Numbered from the stretch's first letter, positions 27,130 to 36,977 are shown. The stretch: 64,000 nt of DNA from Arsenophonus nilaparvatae (GCF_000757905.1 NZ_JRLH01000004.1); one strand, 5' to 3'. Numbers and translations are program-made. The notes: generated from the sequence alone by a model not told the origin.

Positions 27130-27462
27130 TTAGTCGAGCATCATATTGATGTTCAGGTTATACATTATCCACAGCGAGCCAATAACGACAATGCCTATAA
27201 TTAGCATTGTGAACAGGAAGGCAACCAGATTCCAACGGTCATCTGAAGAGGTATTCATATGTAAGAAACAGACAAGATGTACCAAAATCTGGCTAATTGC
27301 CGTACCAACAACGATCCATAAGATAGTGTCATGGGATGCAGTACTATTCATTACCATCCAAAAGGGGATGACCGTTAAAATGACCGAGAGTATGAAGCCA
27401 ATTAAATAAGTCTTCATACTGCCGTGGCTAGCACCAGAGTGCGGTGTATTTGTGTAACTCAT
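27130..27462 (-). CDS. cyoD: Cytochrome bo ubiquinol oxidase subunit IV CyoD
   Basis: 110 residues (109 in E. coli) from ATG 27462, which overlaps the cyoC stop as ATGA. A longer open frame upstream lies inside cyoC and is not coding. Three membrane helices assist assembly of the CuB-heme site in subunit I. Conserved segments are HSGASHGSMKTYLIGFILSVILTVIPFWMV and QILVHLVCFLHMNTSSD. Confidence 0.96.
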   Translation of the reverse strand: MSYTNTPHSGASHGSMKTYLIGFILSVILTVIPFWMVMNSTASHDTILWIVVGTAISQILVHLVCFLHMNTSSDDRWNLVAFLFTMLIIGIVVIGSLWIMYNLNINMMLD

Positions 27463-28076
27463 GCAAGTGCCCCCAGCAGATAAACAACGGTGAATACACA
27501 GATCCAAACAACATCTAAGAAATGCCAAAAAAGACTTAAACAACTTAAACGGGTTTGATTGACGGCAGTGAGGCCATGACGTGAGATATGGATTATCATG
27601 ATGATGATCCAGGCTAAACCAAAGCTTACATGAATACCGTGAGTACTAACTAGCGTAAAGAAAGCGGAAAGAAAAGCGCTGCGATCAGGCCCATAACCTT
27701 CAGAAATGAGCTCATGAAATTCGTAAATTTCCATGATAAAAAAGCCGAATCCGAATAAAAAAGTAATCAGTAGCCATAATTTCACCAGATTTATTTTCTG
27801 CTTATGCATCGCAAGCATGGCAAATCCATAAGTGATGCTACTAAACAATAACAGGAAGGTTTCGACCAAGACAAAATTGAGGTTGAAAATCTCTTTTCCT
27901 GTCGGGCCTCCGGCAGTACCATGAACTAGAACAACGTAGGTAGCAAAAAGGCAAGCAAACAGGATCAGATCGCTCATTAAATAGATCCAAAAACCAAATA
28001 TTTTTGTTGCGCCTATGTCATGATGCCCATGATTTTCATGGGCAATATGTTGATTAGCTATTGAATTAGTTGACAT
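27459..28076 (-). CDS. cyoC: Cytochrome bo ubiquinol oxidase subunit III CyoC
   Basis: 205 residues (204 in E. coli), five membrane helices. Seen are TKIFGFWIYLMSDLILFACLFATYVVL, GGPTGKEIF, LVETFLLLFSSITYGFA and the C-terminal CLSLFWHFLDVVWICVFTVVYL. Its start overlaps the cyoB end by 11 nt and its stop overlaps the cyoD start, so the operon is translationally coupled throughout. Confidence 0.97.
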   Translation of the reverse strand: MSTNSIANQHIAHENHGHHDIGATKIFGFWIYLMSDLILFACLFATYVVLVHGTAGGPTGKEIFNLNFVLVETFLLLFSSITYGFAMLAMHKQKINLVKLWLLITFLFGFGFFIMEIYEFHELISEGYGPDRSAFLSAFFTLVSTHGIHVSFGLAWIIIMIIHISRHGLTAVNQTRLSCLSLFWHFLDVVWICVFTVVYLLGALA

Positions 28077-30057
28077 GATGGATACCTGCTTTTTTCAGTT
28101 CATCGTAATGCTGTTTTTCAATACGTTTAATTTCTTCTACAGGGACATAATAATCAACATTGTCATCAAAACTTTTGCCAATCCAGGTGGCGATAATACC
28201 AGCAAAACCAATAATCGCTAGCCACCAAATATGCCAGACCATAGCAAAACCGAAGATTAAACAAAACGCTGAAATAATTATTCCGGCAGCAGTATTTTGT
28301 GGCATATGAATGGGTTCATATTTGGTTGGTTGTTGATATGCAATCCCTTTTTCTTTCATATCCCACCAAGCATCACGCGTATCAATTTGTGGTTCTTTCG
28401 CGAAGTTATAAAAAGGTGCAGGGGACGATGTTGACCATTCTAATGTACGACCATCCCATGGATCGCCGCTGAAATCACGATTTTTGTGGCGATCGCGAAT
28501 ACTGACAATTATTTGAATGACTTGGCAGAGAATTCCGATAGCGATAAGCGCAGCACCGAGTGAAGCGACCATCAGCATTGGATGATATTGTGGATCAATA
28601 TTTTGACTTAAACGACGAGTCATTCCCATAAAGCCCAGTATATAAAGTGGCATAAAGGCAATAAAGAAACCACTGATCCAAAACCAAAAAGCACGAACGC
28701 CCCATTTTTCATTTAATGTAAAGCCAAATGCTTTCGGGAACCAGTAGGTCATACCAGCAAAGCAACCAAAAACCACTCCGCCGATAATGACATTATGGAA
28801 ATGGGCAATCAGAAATAAACTATTGTGCAGCACAAAATTTGCACCGGGAACGGCCAATAGTACGCCAGTCATCCCACCAATCGAAAAGGTAACAATAAAA
28901 CCAATCGTCCAGAGCATTGGTGTTTTAAATTCGATACGGCCATGGTACATGGTAAATAACCAATTGAATATTTTTACTCCAGTTGGAATAGCAATAATCA
29001 TGGTAGCTATACCGAAGAAGGCATTGACATTTGCCCCACCTCCCATGGTAAAGAAGTGATGTAACCAGACGACAAACGACATTACAGTAATAACAATGGT
29101 CGCCCAGACCAGAGACGTATAACCAAATAAACGTTTTTTACAGAATGTCGCTGTGACTTCCGAAAATACGCCAAAAACAGGTAACACTAATATATAAACT
29201 TCAGGATGTCCCCAAGCCCAGACCAAATTGATATACATCATCATATTGCCGCCCATATCATTAGTGAAGAAATGGGTGCCTAAATATCGGTCAAGTGTGA
29301 GTAGTGCGATAGTAACGGTTAGGATAGGAAATGCTGCAATAATTAGTACATTAGTACAAAGCGCTGTCCAAGTAAAAACAGGCATTTTCATCATTGACAT
29401 ACCAGGCGCCCGCATCCGTAGAATGGTGGCAAAAAAGTTTATTCCGGTTAGGGTGGTGCCAATGCCTGATATTTGTAAACTCCATATCCAATAATCTACC
29501 CCGACACCAGGATTGTATTCCTTACCTGACAATGGGGGATAAGCTAACCAACCAGTCTGCGCAAATTCCCCGACACCTAATGATAGGTTAATCAAGATAA
29601 CACCAACGACAAATAACCAAAGACTGAGAGAATTTAAAAACGGAAAGGCTACATCGCGAGCACCAATTTGCAATGGCACAACTAAATTCATTAAGCCAAC
29701 CACGAAAGGTGTTGCCATGAAAAAAATCATGATCACACCGTGAGCGGTAAAGATTTGATCATAATGATGAGGAGGTAAAAAACCGGCCTCGCCGGCTGAC
29801 GCTAATGCTTGTTGACCTCGCATCATTATGGCATCAGCAAAACCGCGTAGTAGCATTACCATGGCAACGATAATATACATAATGCCAATTTTTTTATGAT
29901 CTACACTAGTTAGCCATTCGCTCCACAGCCACTTCCATTTACCAAAATAGGTGATAACGCCTAAAATAGCTATGCCAGCTAATAAAATACAGATCACAGT
30001 GATGACAATAATTGGCTCGTGAATAGGGATTGCATCGAGCGTTAATTTACCCAACAT
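28066..30057 (-). CDS. cyoB: Cytochrome bo ubiquinol oxidase subunit I CyoB
   Basis: 663 residues (663 in E. coli), heme-copper oxidase catalytic subunit with 15 membrane helices. The low-spin heme region is FTAHGVIMIFF. GHPEVYILVLP carries the CuB His and cross-linked Tyr, and WLHHFFTMG the two further CuB His. HFHNVIIGG holds the heme O3 and heme B axial ligands. All ligands are intact, so aerobic respiration through ubiquinol oxidase is functional. cyoA lies 5 nt upstream. Confidence 0.97.
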   Translation of the reverse strand: MLGKLTLDAIPIHEPIIVITVICILLAGIAILGVITYFGKWKWLWSEWLTSVDHKKIGIMYIIVAMVMLLRGFADAIMMRGQQALASAGEAGFLPPHHYDQIFTAHGVIMIFFMATPFVVGLMNLVVPLQIGARDVAFPFLNSLSLWLFVVGVILINLSLGVGEFAQTGWLAYPPLSGKEYNPGVGVDYWIWSLQISGIGTTLTGINFFATILRMRAPGMSMMKMPVFTWTALCTNVLIIAAFPILTVTIALLTLDRYLGTHFFTNDMGGNMMMYINLVWAWGHPEVYILVLPVFGVFSEVTATFCKKRLFGYTSLVWATIVITVMSFVVWLHHFFTMGGGANVNAFFGIATMIIAIPTGVKIFNWLFTMYHGRIEFKTPMLWTIGFIVTFSIGGMTGVLLAVPGANFVLHNSLFLIAHFHNVIIGGVVFGCFAGMTYWFPKAFGFTLNEKWGVRAFWFWISGFFIAFMPLYILGFMGMTRRLSQNIDPQYHPMLMVASLGAALIAIGILCQVIQIIVSIRDRHKNRDFSGDPWDGRTLEWSTSSPAPFYNFAKEPQIDTRDAWWDMKEKGIAYQQPTKYEPIHMPQNTAAGIIISAFCLIFGFAMVWHIWWLAIIGFAGIIATWIGKSFDDNVDYYVPVEEIKRIEKQHYDELKKAGIHHVN

Positions 30058-30062
30058 ACTAT

Positions 30063-31010
30063 TTATTCCTTAGCATCGACATGAGCAGAGTGGTTCATAT
30101 GCATTATTTGATTGCCAGACATTTCATGTTCGGTTTTGTCAGCATGATTGATATGATGTTCATGGCCGAATTTTAATATCAGTTCTTCATAGAGATTTGG
30201 TTTCACGCTTGAAAAATAGGTAACAGGGACATTGTGGCTAGGTTTAGCTAATTGATTAAATGTAGCCATGCTATCTAGCGTTTTGGTAGATGTTTTTACT
30301 TTTTGCACCCATTTATCAAAGCTTGCCGTATCAGGTGTTGCAATTACATTAAATTTCATATCTGAAAATCCGTGACCGCTATAACTTGATGAGAAGCCTT
30401 TATAGGTACCAGGTTCATTAGCGATTAAGTGAAGCTTCGTTTGCATACTAGCCATCGCATAAATTTGACCACCAAGTGCAGGGATAAAGAAAGAATTCAT
30501 CACTGACTCGGCTGTCACTTTAAAGTTAATTGGCACACCGACAGGAATGGCGATTTCATTAACGGTAGCGATATTTTCTTCTGGATAGACAAACACCCAT
30601 TTCCAATCGGTAGAAATGACCTGAATGGTAATCGGTTTTTTATCGCTTTCTAATGGTTTATAAGGATCCAGTTGATGCGTTGTTTTCCAGGTTATTACGG
30701 CAAGAATGATGATGATGATGATAGGAACTGTCCAGCAAACTAACTCAATTTTATTTGAATGTGCCCAATCTGGCCGGTAGGTTGCTTGTTTATTGCTTGC
30801 TCGATATTTTCTGGCGAAGATAATTGCCATAAAAATGACTGGAATGACAACAATTAACATTAAACCAAGCGCAGTCAGTATCAGTCTTTTTTGTTCAACA
30901 CCAATGGCGCCCTTGGGATCCATTAATACCATATCGCAACCAGTTAGCAGGAAAACAATAGCAAGCAGTGAGATGACTCCAATACTTCCTTTATATTTTA
31001 TAAGTCTCAT
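30063..31010 (-). CDS. cyoA: Cytochrome bo ubiquinol oxidase subunit II CyoA
   Basis: 315 residues (315 in E. coli). Lipoprotein signal with lipobox LLTGC (lipidated Cys25), two membrane helices and a periplasmic cupredoxin domain. The domain lacks CuA ligands, as expected for quinol oxidases. TDWKWVFVYPEENIATVNEIAIPVGVP is diagnostic. The C-terminal tail after about residue 275 is His-rich (HEHHINHADKTEHEM). It is the first gene of cyoABCDE. Confidence 0.96.
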   Translation of the reverse strand: MRLIKYKGSIGVISLLAIVFLLTGCDMVLMDPKGAIGVEQKRLILTALGLMLIVVIPVIFMAIIFARKYRASNKQATYRPDWAHSNKIELVCWTVPIIIIIILAVITWKTTHQLDPYKPLESDKKPITIQVISTDWKWVFVYPEENIATVNEIAIPVGVPINFKVTAESVMNSFFIPALGGQIYAMASMQTKLHLIANEPGTYKGFSSSYSGHGFSDMKFNVIATPDTASFDKWVQKVKTSTKTLDSMATFNQLAKPSHNVPVTYFSSVKPNLYEELILKFGHEHHINHADKTEHEMSGNQIMHMNHSAHVDAKE

Positions 31011-31386
31011 TTAGCGACCCCAAATGACAAAGATGGTTATTGTCGTTTTGTTCAGTGTGGGTATTTTACGGTAAGGTTATATTAGTGTAAACAATTGTAA
31101 GGCGCACAAATATAATTGTTATTACTTTCTGTTAAAGTGATCACAAGTAAAATTGAATTCATTATAGAACTGTTTAAATGATTATTTTTTGGTTCACAAT
31201 TATTTACATTAAATAATTTTATTATTAATAAAAAGAAGCAGATAAAAGGAAATCAAAATGTGATTTTATAGATCGAAAATTAATTATTATGCTAAATAAT
31301 AGTTAGTTTTAAATATTTATTATTTAGCATTAGTTAAAAAATGGTATTCATTTTCAAATAAGCTGGCTTTACGTTAGCTTACATGA
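31011..31386. other. Region upstream of cyoA
   Basis: 376 nt with no gene seen on either strand. It holds the cyo promoter and the 3' flank of the OmpK-like gene. ArcA/FNR control is expected from E. coli, but I could not fix the sites by eye. Confidence 0.5.
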
Positions 31387-32211
31387 TTAAAAATTATATT
31401 TGATGGTATAAATGATTCCGTCGTGATAAAAATCATCACCAAGTTTGTTATCAGCATAGCGATATTGAATACCTGCAGATAAGGTTTCAAAAGGCGTCCA
31501 CCATAAGGCTATCGCACCGTTAATACCTTCTTTTCCGCCATTGCCATAGCCTTTTGCGCGATTAAATTCCATCTCATGCCAATTAGTGATAGAAAAGTTT
31601 TGTGACCATAATTGAAAACTATAGCCCGCAACCCAACCAATGACATAGCCATTGTTGCCAGAATAGAAAGTTTGATCAACATAATGTAAGGCTAAGAAGG
31701 GTTTTAGCCAAAAATCTCCTAGTGAGAAGTTGTAGCCAAAACCATAAAGTGTATTAATTTCGTGGAAATTACCACCGTATTTATAACCGGGTAAAGACCA
31801 AATACCATAAAGATGCCCATAGAGATTAAAGCCACTGTCACCTAAGTAGAAACGACCGGTTGTTTTAACGGCGTAGCGTTGGTTTTTGCTGGGCTCTGTT
31901 TTACGTTGATGAAATGGATTTTCAACATCAAAGAAACCGTAGAGTTCACCCCAATTAAAGTTAGCGCCTCCTTCCAGCTCAAGGTAGGCAAAATCTTTTT
32001 TACCGGTAGTGTGAGCCGATTTATTTTCTGTTCGTTGTGACCAGTTAAAATAATTTAGACTGATATTAGCGAAACCATTTTGATAACCAACGGAATTTTC
32101 TGTTGTAGTACTAGCCATGGTAAATGGAGTTAGCGACGTCAATATTGCAATAGGTAAAAACTTTTTACTCATAAAATTTGTTAACTTAATTTTAAATAAA
32201 TTTAAACGCAT
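31387..32211 (-). CDS. Tsx/OmpK-family outer membrane channel
   Basis: 274 residues. Predicted outer-membrane beta-barrel of the nucleoside-specific channel family (Tsx of E. coli, OmpK of Vibrio). Recognisable are YFNWSQRTE near the mature N-terminus, YLELEGGANFNWGELYGFFDVENP, and a barrel ending in IIYTIKYNF with terminal Phe. An in-frame ATG at 32172 would start exactly at a standard signal peptide (MSKKFLPIAIL...FTMA). Neither start has a clear ribosome-binding site, so the first 13 residues are uncertain. In E. coli tsx lies between secF and nrdR; here that slot is empty and this gene is inserted between cyoA and ampG. Substrate not determined. Confidence 0.75.
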   Translation of the reverse strand: MRLNLFKIKLTNFMSKKFLPIAILTSLTPFTMASTTTENSVGYQNGFANISLNYFNWSQRTENKSAHTTGKKDFAYLELEGGANFNWGELYGFFDVENPFHQRKTEPSKNQRYAVKTTGRFYLGDSGFNLYGHLYGIWSLPGYKYGGNFHEINTLYGFGYNFSLGDFWLKPFLALHYVDQTFYSGNNGYVIGWVAGYSFQLWSQNFSITNWHEMEFNRAKGYGNGGKEGINGAIALWWTPFETLSAGIQYRYADNKLGDDFYHDGIIYTIKYNF

Positions 32212-32396
32212 TTTAATATAATGAAATGCGAAAGTGAAAGCTGCGAGATGATAGAGTTTGTTTTTGTAAATAGAAATCTGATCTTTTGCATACAGTGATA
32301 AAGATCACTCTGTATCAATGATTATTTTATAGCAGTCAATAATAAATCATTAATATAAATATTTTTTAATATAACTATTTGTATTTTATATATATT

Positions 32397-33935
32397 CTAA
32401 TGGCTATTGTGGCATTGTTTTGGTATGCCTGTTTTACGTATTGCCAGATAATCCAGGGTTCCGCCTAAAATAAAACCAACAGTCCCAATTATGATACTTA
32501 AATTAATCAATTGATCTTTATAAAATAACATTTTAAACCATAGTTCAATCGGTTGTGTAAATAAATTGATCTTGCCTGCCGAAAAATAACTTAAAATTGT
32601 TATTATTAACCAAAATATAAATATACTTGCTGAGACGGCAAGACACACAATAGCTAATTTATAGGATTGCTTAAAATAAGTCCGACGCATAAATTTGCCG
32701 GTTTGTTGGATATAAGATAACGATTGTTTGCATATCAATATTAAAAAAATACTCGGTAATGAAATAACGACAGAAATAAGATAAAAAGCGGGCCAATCAT
32801 ATTTGCTCACTAGCGCGCTTGCCATGGGCCCAACATAGACCCGCCCAATAGCCGATAAGGCCGATAGTAAAGCAAATTGAGTTGCAGAAAGCGAATGATT
32901 GCAAAGCGTCATTAGTAGTGCGACAAAAGCGGCAGTGCCCATGCCAGAAAAGATATTTTCAATAAAGATAACGCTGCTGGTGGTATAAATATTGGCGGGA
33001 GTTACTGCCAGAAACCAATAACCAAAATTAGAAATAGTCTGTAAAATACCGAAAATAAGTAAGGCTTTAAATAAAGACATTTTTTGCATAATATAGCCGC
33101 CATATAAAGCGCCAAGAATAGTTGCAAATAGTCCAAAAGTTTTATTAATGGTGCCAACTTCAGCCAACGAAAAGCCAAGTTTATTTAATAGGAAATTGGT
33201 ACTCAGTGCCATAACAAATGCATCACCCATTTTATAAAAAATGATCAATAACAAGGTGATCCAGGCATTATTACGACTAAAAAATTCGACAAAGGGTTCA
33301 TAGATAGCTTCATACAGTGTTTTGGGTGGTGGCGATTTTATTAGTGGTTCTTTAGCGGACAGTGTTGCATAGACACCAATTAGCATTAGGCTGGCCATCA
33401 GTAGATAGAGTTGCTGCCAAGTAACAAAATGGTCGACCAACCATAAAGCTAATCCGCCTGAAACCAACATACTAATACGATAACCCATAACGGATATTGC
33501 CGCGCCGGCGCCGCGCTCTTCTGTTGACAATAAATCGGTTTTATAAGCATCAAAAACAATATCTTGTGAGGCGGAACAGAAAGCGACCAGCACCGCAGCA
33601 GCTGCCAACCACCAAAGATGCTCTTTGGGATCGATAAATCCCATCGCCGCAATGCTGATAATCAGTAAAATCTGAGTGGTTAATAACCAACCACGCCGGC
33701 GACCTAGCCAGGGCAGGGTGTAGCGATCCATTAATGGTGACCAAAGAAACTTTAATACATAAGCCTGGCCGACTAATGAAAAAAAACCGATCGTTTTAAT
33801 ATCAATATTTTCGACGGTTAACCAGGCTTGCAAAGTACTTGCGGTAAGTGCCAGCGGTAATCCTGACACAAAACCTAGCAAAAGCAGCACTCGGGAACGA
33901 TGTTGGGTAAAAACGGTCAGGTAGTTTTTTTTCAT
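32397..33935 (-). CDS. ampG: Muropeptide permease AmpG
   Basis: 512 residues (491 in E. coli). An inner-membrane major-facilitator importer of anhydromuropeptides in cell-wall recycling; it also controls AmpC induction where present. Conserved N-terminal LLLGFVSGLPLALTASTLQAWLTVENIDIKTIGFFSLVGQAYVLKFLWSPLMDRY, then GRRRGWLLTTQILL and ASQDIVFDAYKTDLLSTEERGAGAAISVMGYR. About 14 helices, with C-terminal LGGTLDYLAIRKTG. It is downstream of yajG (73 nt), as in E. coli. Confidence 0.96.
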   Translation of the reverse strand: MKKNYLTVFTQHRSRVLLLLGFVSGLPLALTASTLQAWLTVENIDIKTIGFFSLVGQAYVLKFLWSPLMDRYTLPWLGRRRGWLLTTQILLIISIAAMGFIDPKEHLWWLAAAAVLVAFCSASQDIVFDAYKTDLLSTEERGAGAAISVMGYRISMLVSGGLALWLVDHFVTWQQLYLLMASLMLIGVYATLSAKEPLIKSPPPKTLYEAIYEPFVEFFSRNNAWITLLLIIFYKMGDAFVMALSTNFLLNKLGFSLAEVGTINKTFGLFATILGALYGGYIMQKMSLFKALLIFGILQTISNFGYWFLAVTPANIYTTSSVIFIENIFSGMGTAAFVALLMTLCNHSLSATQFALLSALSAIGRVYVGPMASALVSKYDWPAFYLISVVISLPSIFLILICKQSLSYIQQTGKFMRRTYFKQSYKLAIVCLAVSASIFIFWLIITILSYFSAGKINLFTQPIELWFKMLFYKDQLINLSIIIGTVGFILGGTLDYLAIRKTGIPKQCHNSH

Positions 33936-34008
33936 AGTCGTCCTGTTGCTCTGTTATTGTCAGACAGAGCTATTGCTGGCAGCACTCTCACTTAACACGC
34001 TGAAAAAT

Positions 34009-34596
34009 TCATTGTGCGTTTTGTTTTATAAACTGGCTTGTTTCAGGATCATTAGCCATATCAGCAATAATGTCGGTTAACGCTTTATTGATAGCTGAAG
34101 CAATTTTTTCGTTACTAGCATCAAGAGGCCCTTGTTCATTATAACTACGCGTATAGGTACGTGTACTGGTTGACCCATTAGATGCCATAGCTATGACACT
34201 AATCGCAATATCGACAGTGATATTATGACGTAAGCTGCCTTCTTGTACATCGGCATACAGCTTATTTAGCGCAATTTGTAAATTAATATTAGCCGGTGCA
34301 CTAACCGTATAACCTCTGGCGATCATCTGTTTTTCTAATGCTTCTTGTAAAAGATAGCGTAAATCGCGAGAGGGTTTTAGTACCGCTAGTGCTGCATTAC
34401 GATTAACTTCGGCAAGTGCCGTTGAGCTTCTTTTATCAATGCTAGTAATATTTATTGAAACTGCTCTTATGGTTGGATCTTGAGTTGGCAGGCTAATATT
34501 TGGCTCGATAGACAGGGTATTACTTGGGGCAACACATCCTATTAAGCTCAATGAGATTAACAGAGCAATGATTAGATGAAAGGTATTTTTTAACAT
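34009..34596 (-). CDS. yajG: Lipoprotein YajG
   Basis: 195 residues (192 in E. coli). Signal peptide with lipobox SLIGC (Cys21), followed by a soluble domain of the YajG family. Its function is not established. SVNIT-like IRAVSINITSIDKRS, DLRYLLQEALEKQMIARGY and YADVQEGSLRHNITVDIAISV are family-conserved. It forms an operon with ampG, suggesting but not proving an envelope role. The residue after Cys is Val, not Asp, so outer-membrane sorting by Lol is expected. Confidence 0.92.
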   Translation of the reverse strand: MLKNTFHLIIALLISLSLIGCVAPSNTLSIEPNISLPTQDPTIRAVSINITSIDKRSSTALAEVNRNAALAVLKPSRDLRYLLQEALEKQMIARGYTVSAPANINLQIALNKLYADVQEGSLRHNITVDIAISVIAMASNGSTSTRTYTRSYNEQGPLDASNEKIASAINKALTDIIADMANDPETSQFIKQNAQ

Positions 34597-34865
34597 GTTT
34601 TCTCAACCTATTTTGGTATTACTTGATTTAATCGTTACCATACTTTGGTATTTTACTGTTAGTATGCCAGAAAGTTATCGGCATTTGGTGAAGAAACCTA
34701 CTAAAAAATTGGTCTGGATTATGCTTTAATCGTAATTTAGTAATATCTAATCCTATTTCTAACCGATATTGGATAAATAGTAGTGAGTCATAATAAAAAA
34801 CAGATTAATCATTTTTGCTGGCATATATATTTACTTAGTAAATTAAGTCGAAAGAGTCTATTAAT

Positions 34866-35192
34866 ATGGTAATTAAACCTATGCAAACCATGTGTAAGCA
34901 AATTGAAGAAAAACTGGAATACGCTTTTTCGCCGGTATATTTGATGGTATTAGATGAAAGCGATCAACATAATGTTCTGCCAGGTACGGAAAGTCACTTT
35001 AAAGTTATTTTAGTGACAGAAAAATTTGCAGCACAAAGGATGGTTGCTCGTCACCGAGCTGTTTATCAATTATTAGCAGATGAATTATCTAATAGTGTTC
35101 ATGCATTGGCATTACATAATTATACCCCAACTGAGTGGCAACAGCGCCAACAGCAGGCTTTTTCTTCACCAGCTTGCCGTGGTGGAGAGTAG
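34866..35192 (+). CDS. bolA: Transcriptional regulator / Fe-S trafficking protein BolA
   Basis: 108 residues (105 in E. coli). BolA forms complexes with monothiol glutaredoxin and affects morphology and stress gene expression. Conserved core IEEKLEYAFSPVYLMVLDES, GTESHFKVILVTEKF with the BolA His, and LSNSVHALALHNYTPTEW. The C-terminal FSSPACRGG is like E. coli. It diverges from yajG and precedes tig. Confidence 0.95.
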   Translation: MVIKPMQTMCKQIEEKLEYAFSPVYLMVLDESDQHNVLPGTESHFKVILVTEKFAAQRMVARHRAVYQLLADELSNSVHALALHNYTPTEWQQRQQQAFSSPACRGGE

Positions 35193-35552
35193 GTCAATCG
35201 AGGTTAAGAAATAGATAATTATGCTGACTTAACCAGATATTATTTAGCAGTAATTGCTGGTATAAAATATTTTTATCGTTATATCTTACCGTGTTAGTCA
35301 TATCAATTTTGCTACAAAAGCCAGTATTTAGAACGTTTACTATTTATTATTCACCTTTGCTCGACTCACCCCATATGCATCTGTATAATGTCGCGTCTAA
35401 TTTTCTATAAGGTTTCGGAACGCTTCTACTTAACAGGGAGCCTCAAAAATAAAGGGTAAACCCGGGTTTGGGGAACAGTATGTTATCAGGAAATGTCTGA
35501 TAACATTCACTCTGGAGTTGTCCGAGTACTAAGATTCTTTTGAGGTAACAAG
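35193..35552 (+). other. bolA-tig intergenic region with tig promoter
   Basis: 360 nt without a gene. It contains a perfect TATAAT at 35384-35389, a plausible tig -10 with a weak -35. A roughly 150-nt leader follows with a 9-bp stem TGTTATCAG / CTGATAACA (35481-35489 / 35497-35505, 7-nt loop) and no T-run after it. GAGGTAAC gives the tig ribosome-binding site. Confidence 0.55.
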
Positions 35553-36857
35553 ATGCAAGTTTCTGTTGAAACAACTCAAGGCCTGGGGCGTCGTGTAACA
35601 ATTACCGTTCCTAATGCTGATATTGAAAAAGCGGTGAATAGTGAATTAATTAATGTGTCAAAAAAAGTGCGCATTGATGGTTTTCGTAAAGGCAAAGTGC
35701 CAATGAATATCGTTAAACAACGTTATGGTACTTCTGTATTGCAGGACGTGCTGGGCGATATAATGCAGCGTAATTTTGTCAGTGCAATCATAGAACAAAA
35801 AATTAATCCAGCTGGGGCACCAAAATATCAACCTGAACAATTTAAAGCGGGTGAAGATTTTATCTATACCGTTGAATTCGAAGTCTATCCAGAAATTGAG
35901 TTAAAGGGTTTAGAAAATATCAAGGTTGAAAAACCTATTGTTGCGGTAAAAGATGAAGATGTTGACACCATGCTGGAAACATTACGCAAGCAACAAGCTA
36001 CTTGGCAAGAGATAAAAGAAAAAGTTGCTGCAGATTCGCGAGTGACTATCGATTTTAAAGGCACAATTGATGGTGAAGTGTTCGAAGGTGGTAATGCGAA
36101 CGATTTTGTGCTGGTAATGGGTGAAGGTCGTATGATACCTGGTTTTGAAGATGGTATTATGGGTCATCAGGAAGGTGAAGAATTTACTATCGATGTCAAT
36201 TTTCCAGCCGATTATCACGCAGAAAATTTAAAAGGTAAAGCGGCTAACTTTGCTATCACTTTGAAGAAAGTGGAACAACGTGTATTACCAGAACTGACTG
36301 AAGAATTTATCAAACAATTTGGTGTTCCTGACGGTTCGATGGAGAGTTTACGTGCAGAAGTACGTAAAAATATGGAGCGTGAACTAAAAACAGCTGTTCA
36401 TAATCGAATTAAGACGCAAGTACTTGATGGTTTAGTTAAGGAAAACGAAATTGAGGTGCCTATTGCTGTTGTTGACAGTGAAATAAATGTACTACGTCGA
36501 CAAGCTGCACAACGTTTTGGTGGCAACGAAAAACAAGCGTTAGAATTACCACGTGAAATATTTGAAGAGCAAGCTAAACATCGCGTTATTGTTGGTTTAT
36601 TATTAGGTGAAGTTATCAATAAAAACTCGCTAACTGCAGATGATGTTCGTGTAAAGTCACTGATTGAAGAGATGGCTTCAGCTTATGAAGATCCCATTGA
36701 AGTGATCGAATACTATAGCAAAAATAAAGAGTTAATGGATAGTGTCCGTAATTTGGCGCTAGAAGAACAAGCCATTGAAATATTATTAGAAAAAGCGGAA
36801 GTAACAGATAAAGAAACTCAATTCCAAGAGTTAATGAATCAGGCTCAGATGAGGTAA
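35553..36857 (+). CDS. tig: Trigger factor
   Basis: 434 residues (432 in E. coli). Ribosome-bound chaperone and peptidyl-prolyl isomerase. The N-terminal ribosome-binding domain has the signature GFRKGKVP (about 43-50). The FKBP-type isomerase domain spans about 150-245 (VTIDFKGTIDGEVFEGG, PGFEDGIMGHQEGEE), and the helical C-terminal chaperone cradle spans about 246-434. It is followed by clpP-clpX-lon as in E. coli. Confidence 0.97.
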   Translation: MQVSVETTQGLGRRVTITVPNADIEKAVNSELINVSKKVRIDGFRKGKVPMNIVKQRYGTSVLQDVLGDIMQRNFVSAIIEQKINPAGAPKYQPEQFKAGEDFIYTVEFEVYPEIELKGLENIKVEKPIVAVKDEDVDTMLETLRKQQATWQEIKEKVAADSRVTIDFKGTIDGEVFEGGNANDFVLVMGEGRMIPGFEDGIMGHQEGEEFTIDVNFPADYHAENLKGKAANFAITLKKVEQRVLPELTEEFIKQFGVPDGSMESLRAEVRKNMERELKTAVHNRIKTQVLDGLVKENEIEVPIAVVDSEINVLRRQAAQRFGGNEKQALELPREIFEEQAKHRVIVGLLLGEVINKNSLTADDVRVKSLIEEMASAYEDPIEVIEYYSKNKELMDSVRNLALEEQAIEILLEKAEVTDKETQFQELMNQAQMR

Positions 36858-36893
36858 TTGCTGAGTAGTGAAATGCTATTATCTGGTTTTGTG

Positions 36894-36924
36894 AAAACCC
36901 GTGGTTTTATGCTACGGGTTTTTT
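36894..36924 (+). terminator. Intrinsic terminator of tig
   Basis: 9-bp stem AAAACCCGT / ACGGGTTTT, extendable by G-T and G-C pairs, with the T-run merging into TTTT. It begins 37 nt after the tig stop. Confidence 0.85.
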
Positions 36925-36948
36925 ATCGTTAAAAAACTTTTCTTTTTT

Positions 36949-36977
36949 CTTGAAAAAAGAAAAGAATAACCCCAAAT
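36949..36977 (+). promoter_or_regulatory. Candidate sigma-32 promoter of clpP
   Basis: CTTGAAA (36949-36955) and CCCCAAAT (36970-36977), with 15 nt between CTTGAA and CCCC, fit the heat-shock consensus CTTGAA-N(13-17)-CCCCATNT. The -35 lies in the loop and right arm of a perfect 12-bp A/T inverted repeat (36937-36948 / 36953-36964). It lies 149 nt upstream of the clpP start. Confidence 0.6.

Noticed and set aside
27463..27543. N-terminal extension of CyoD
   Set aside because: The region codes for the conserved end of CyoC; the ATGA overlap start at 27462 fits CyoD length.
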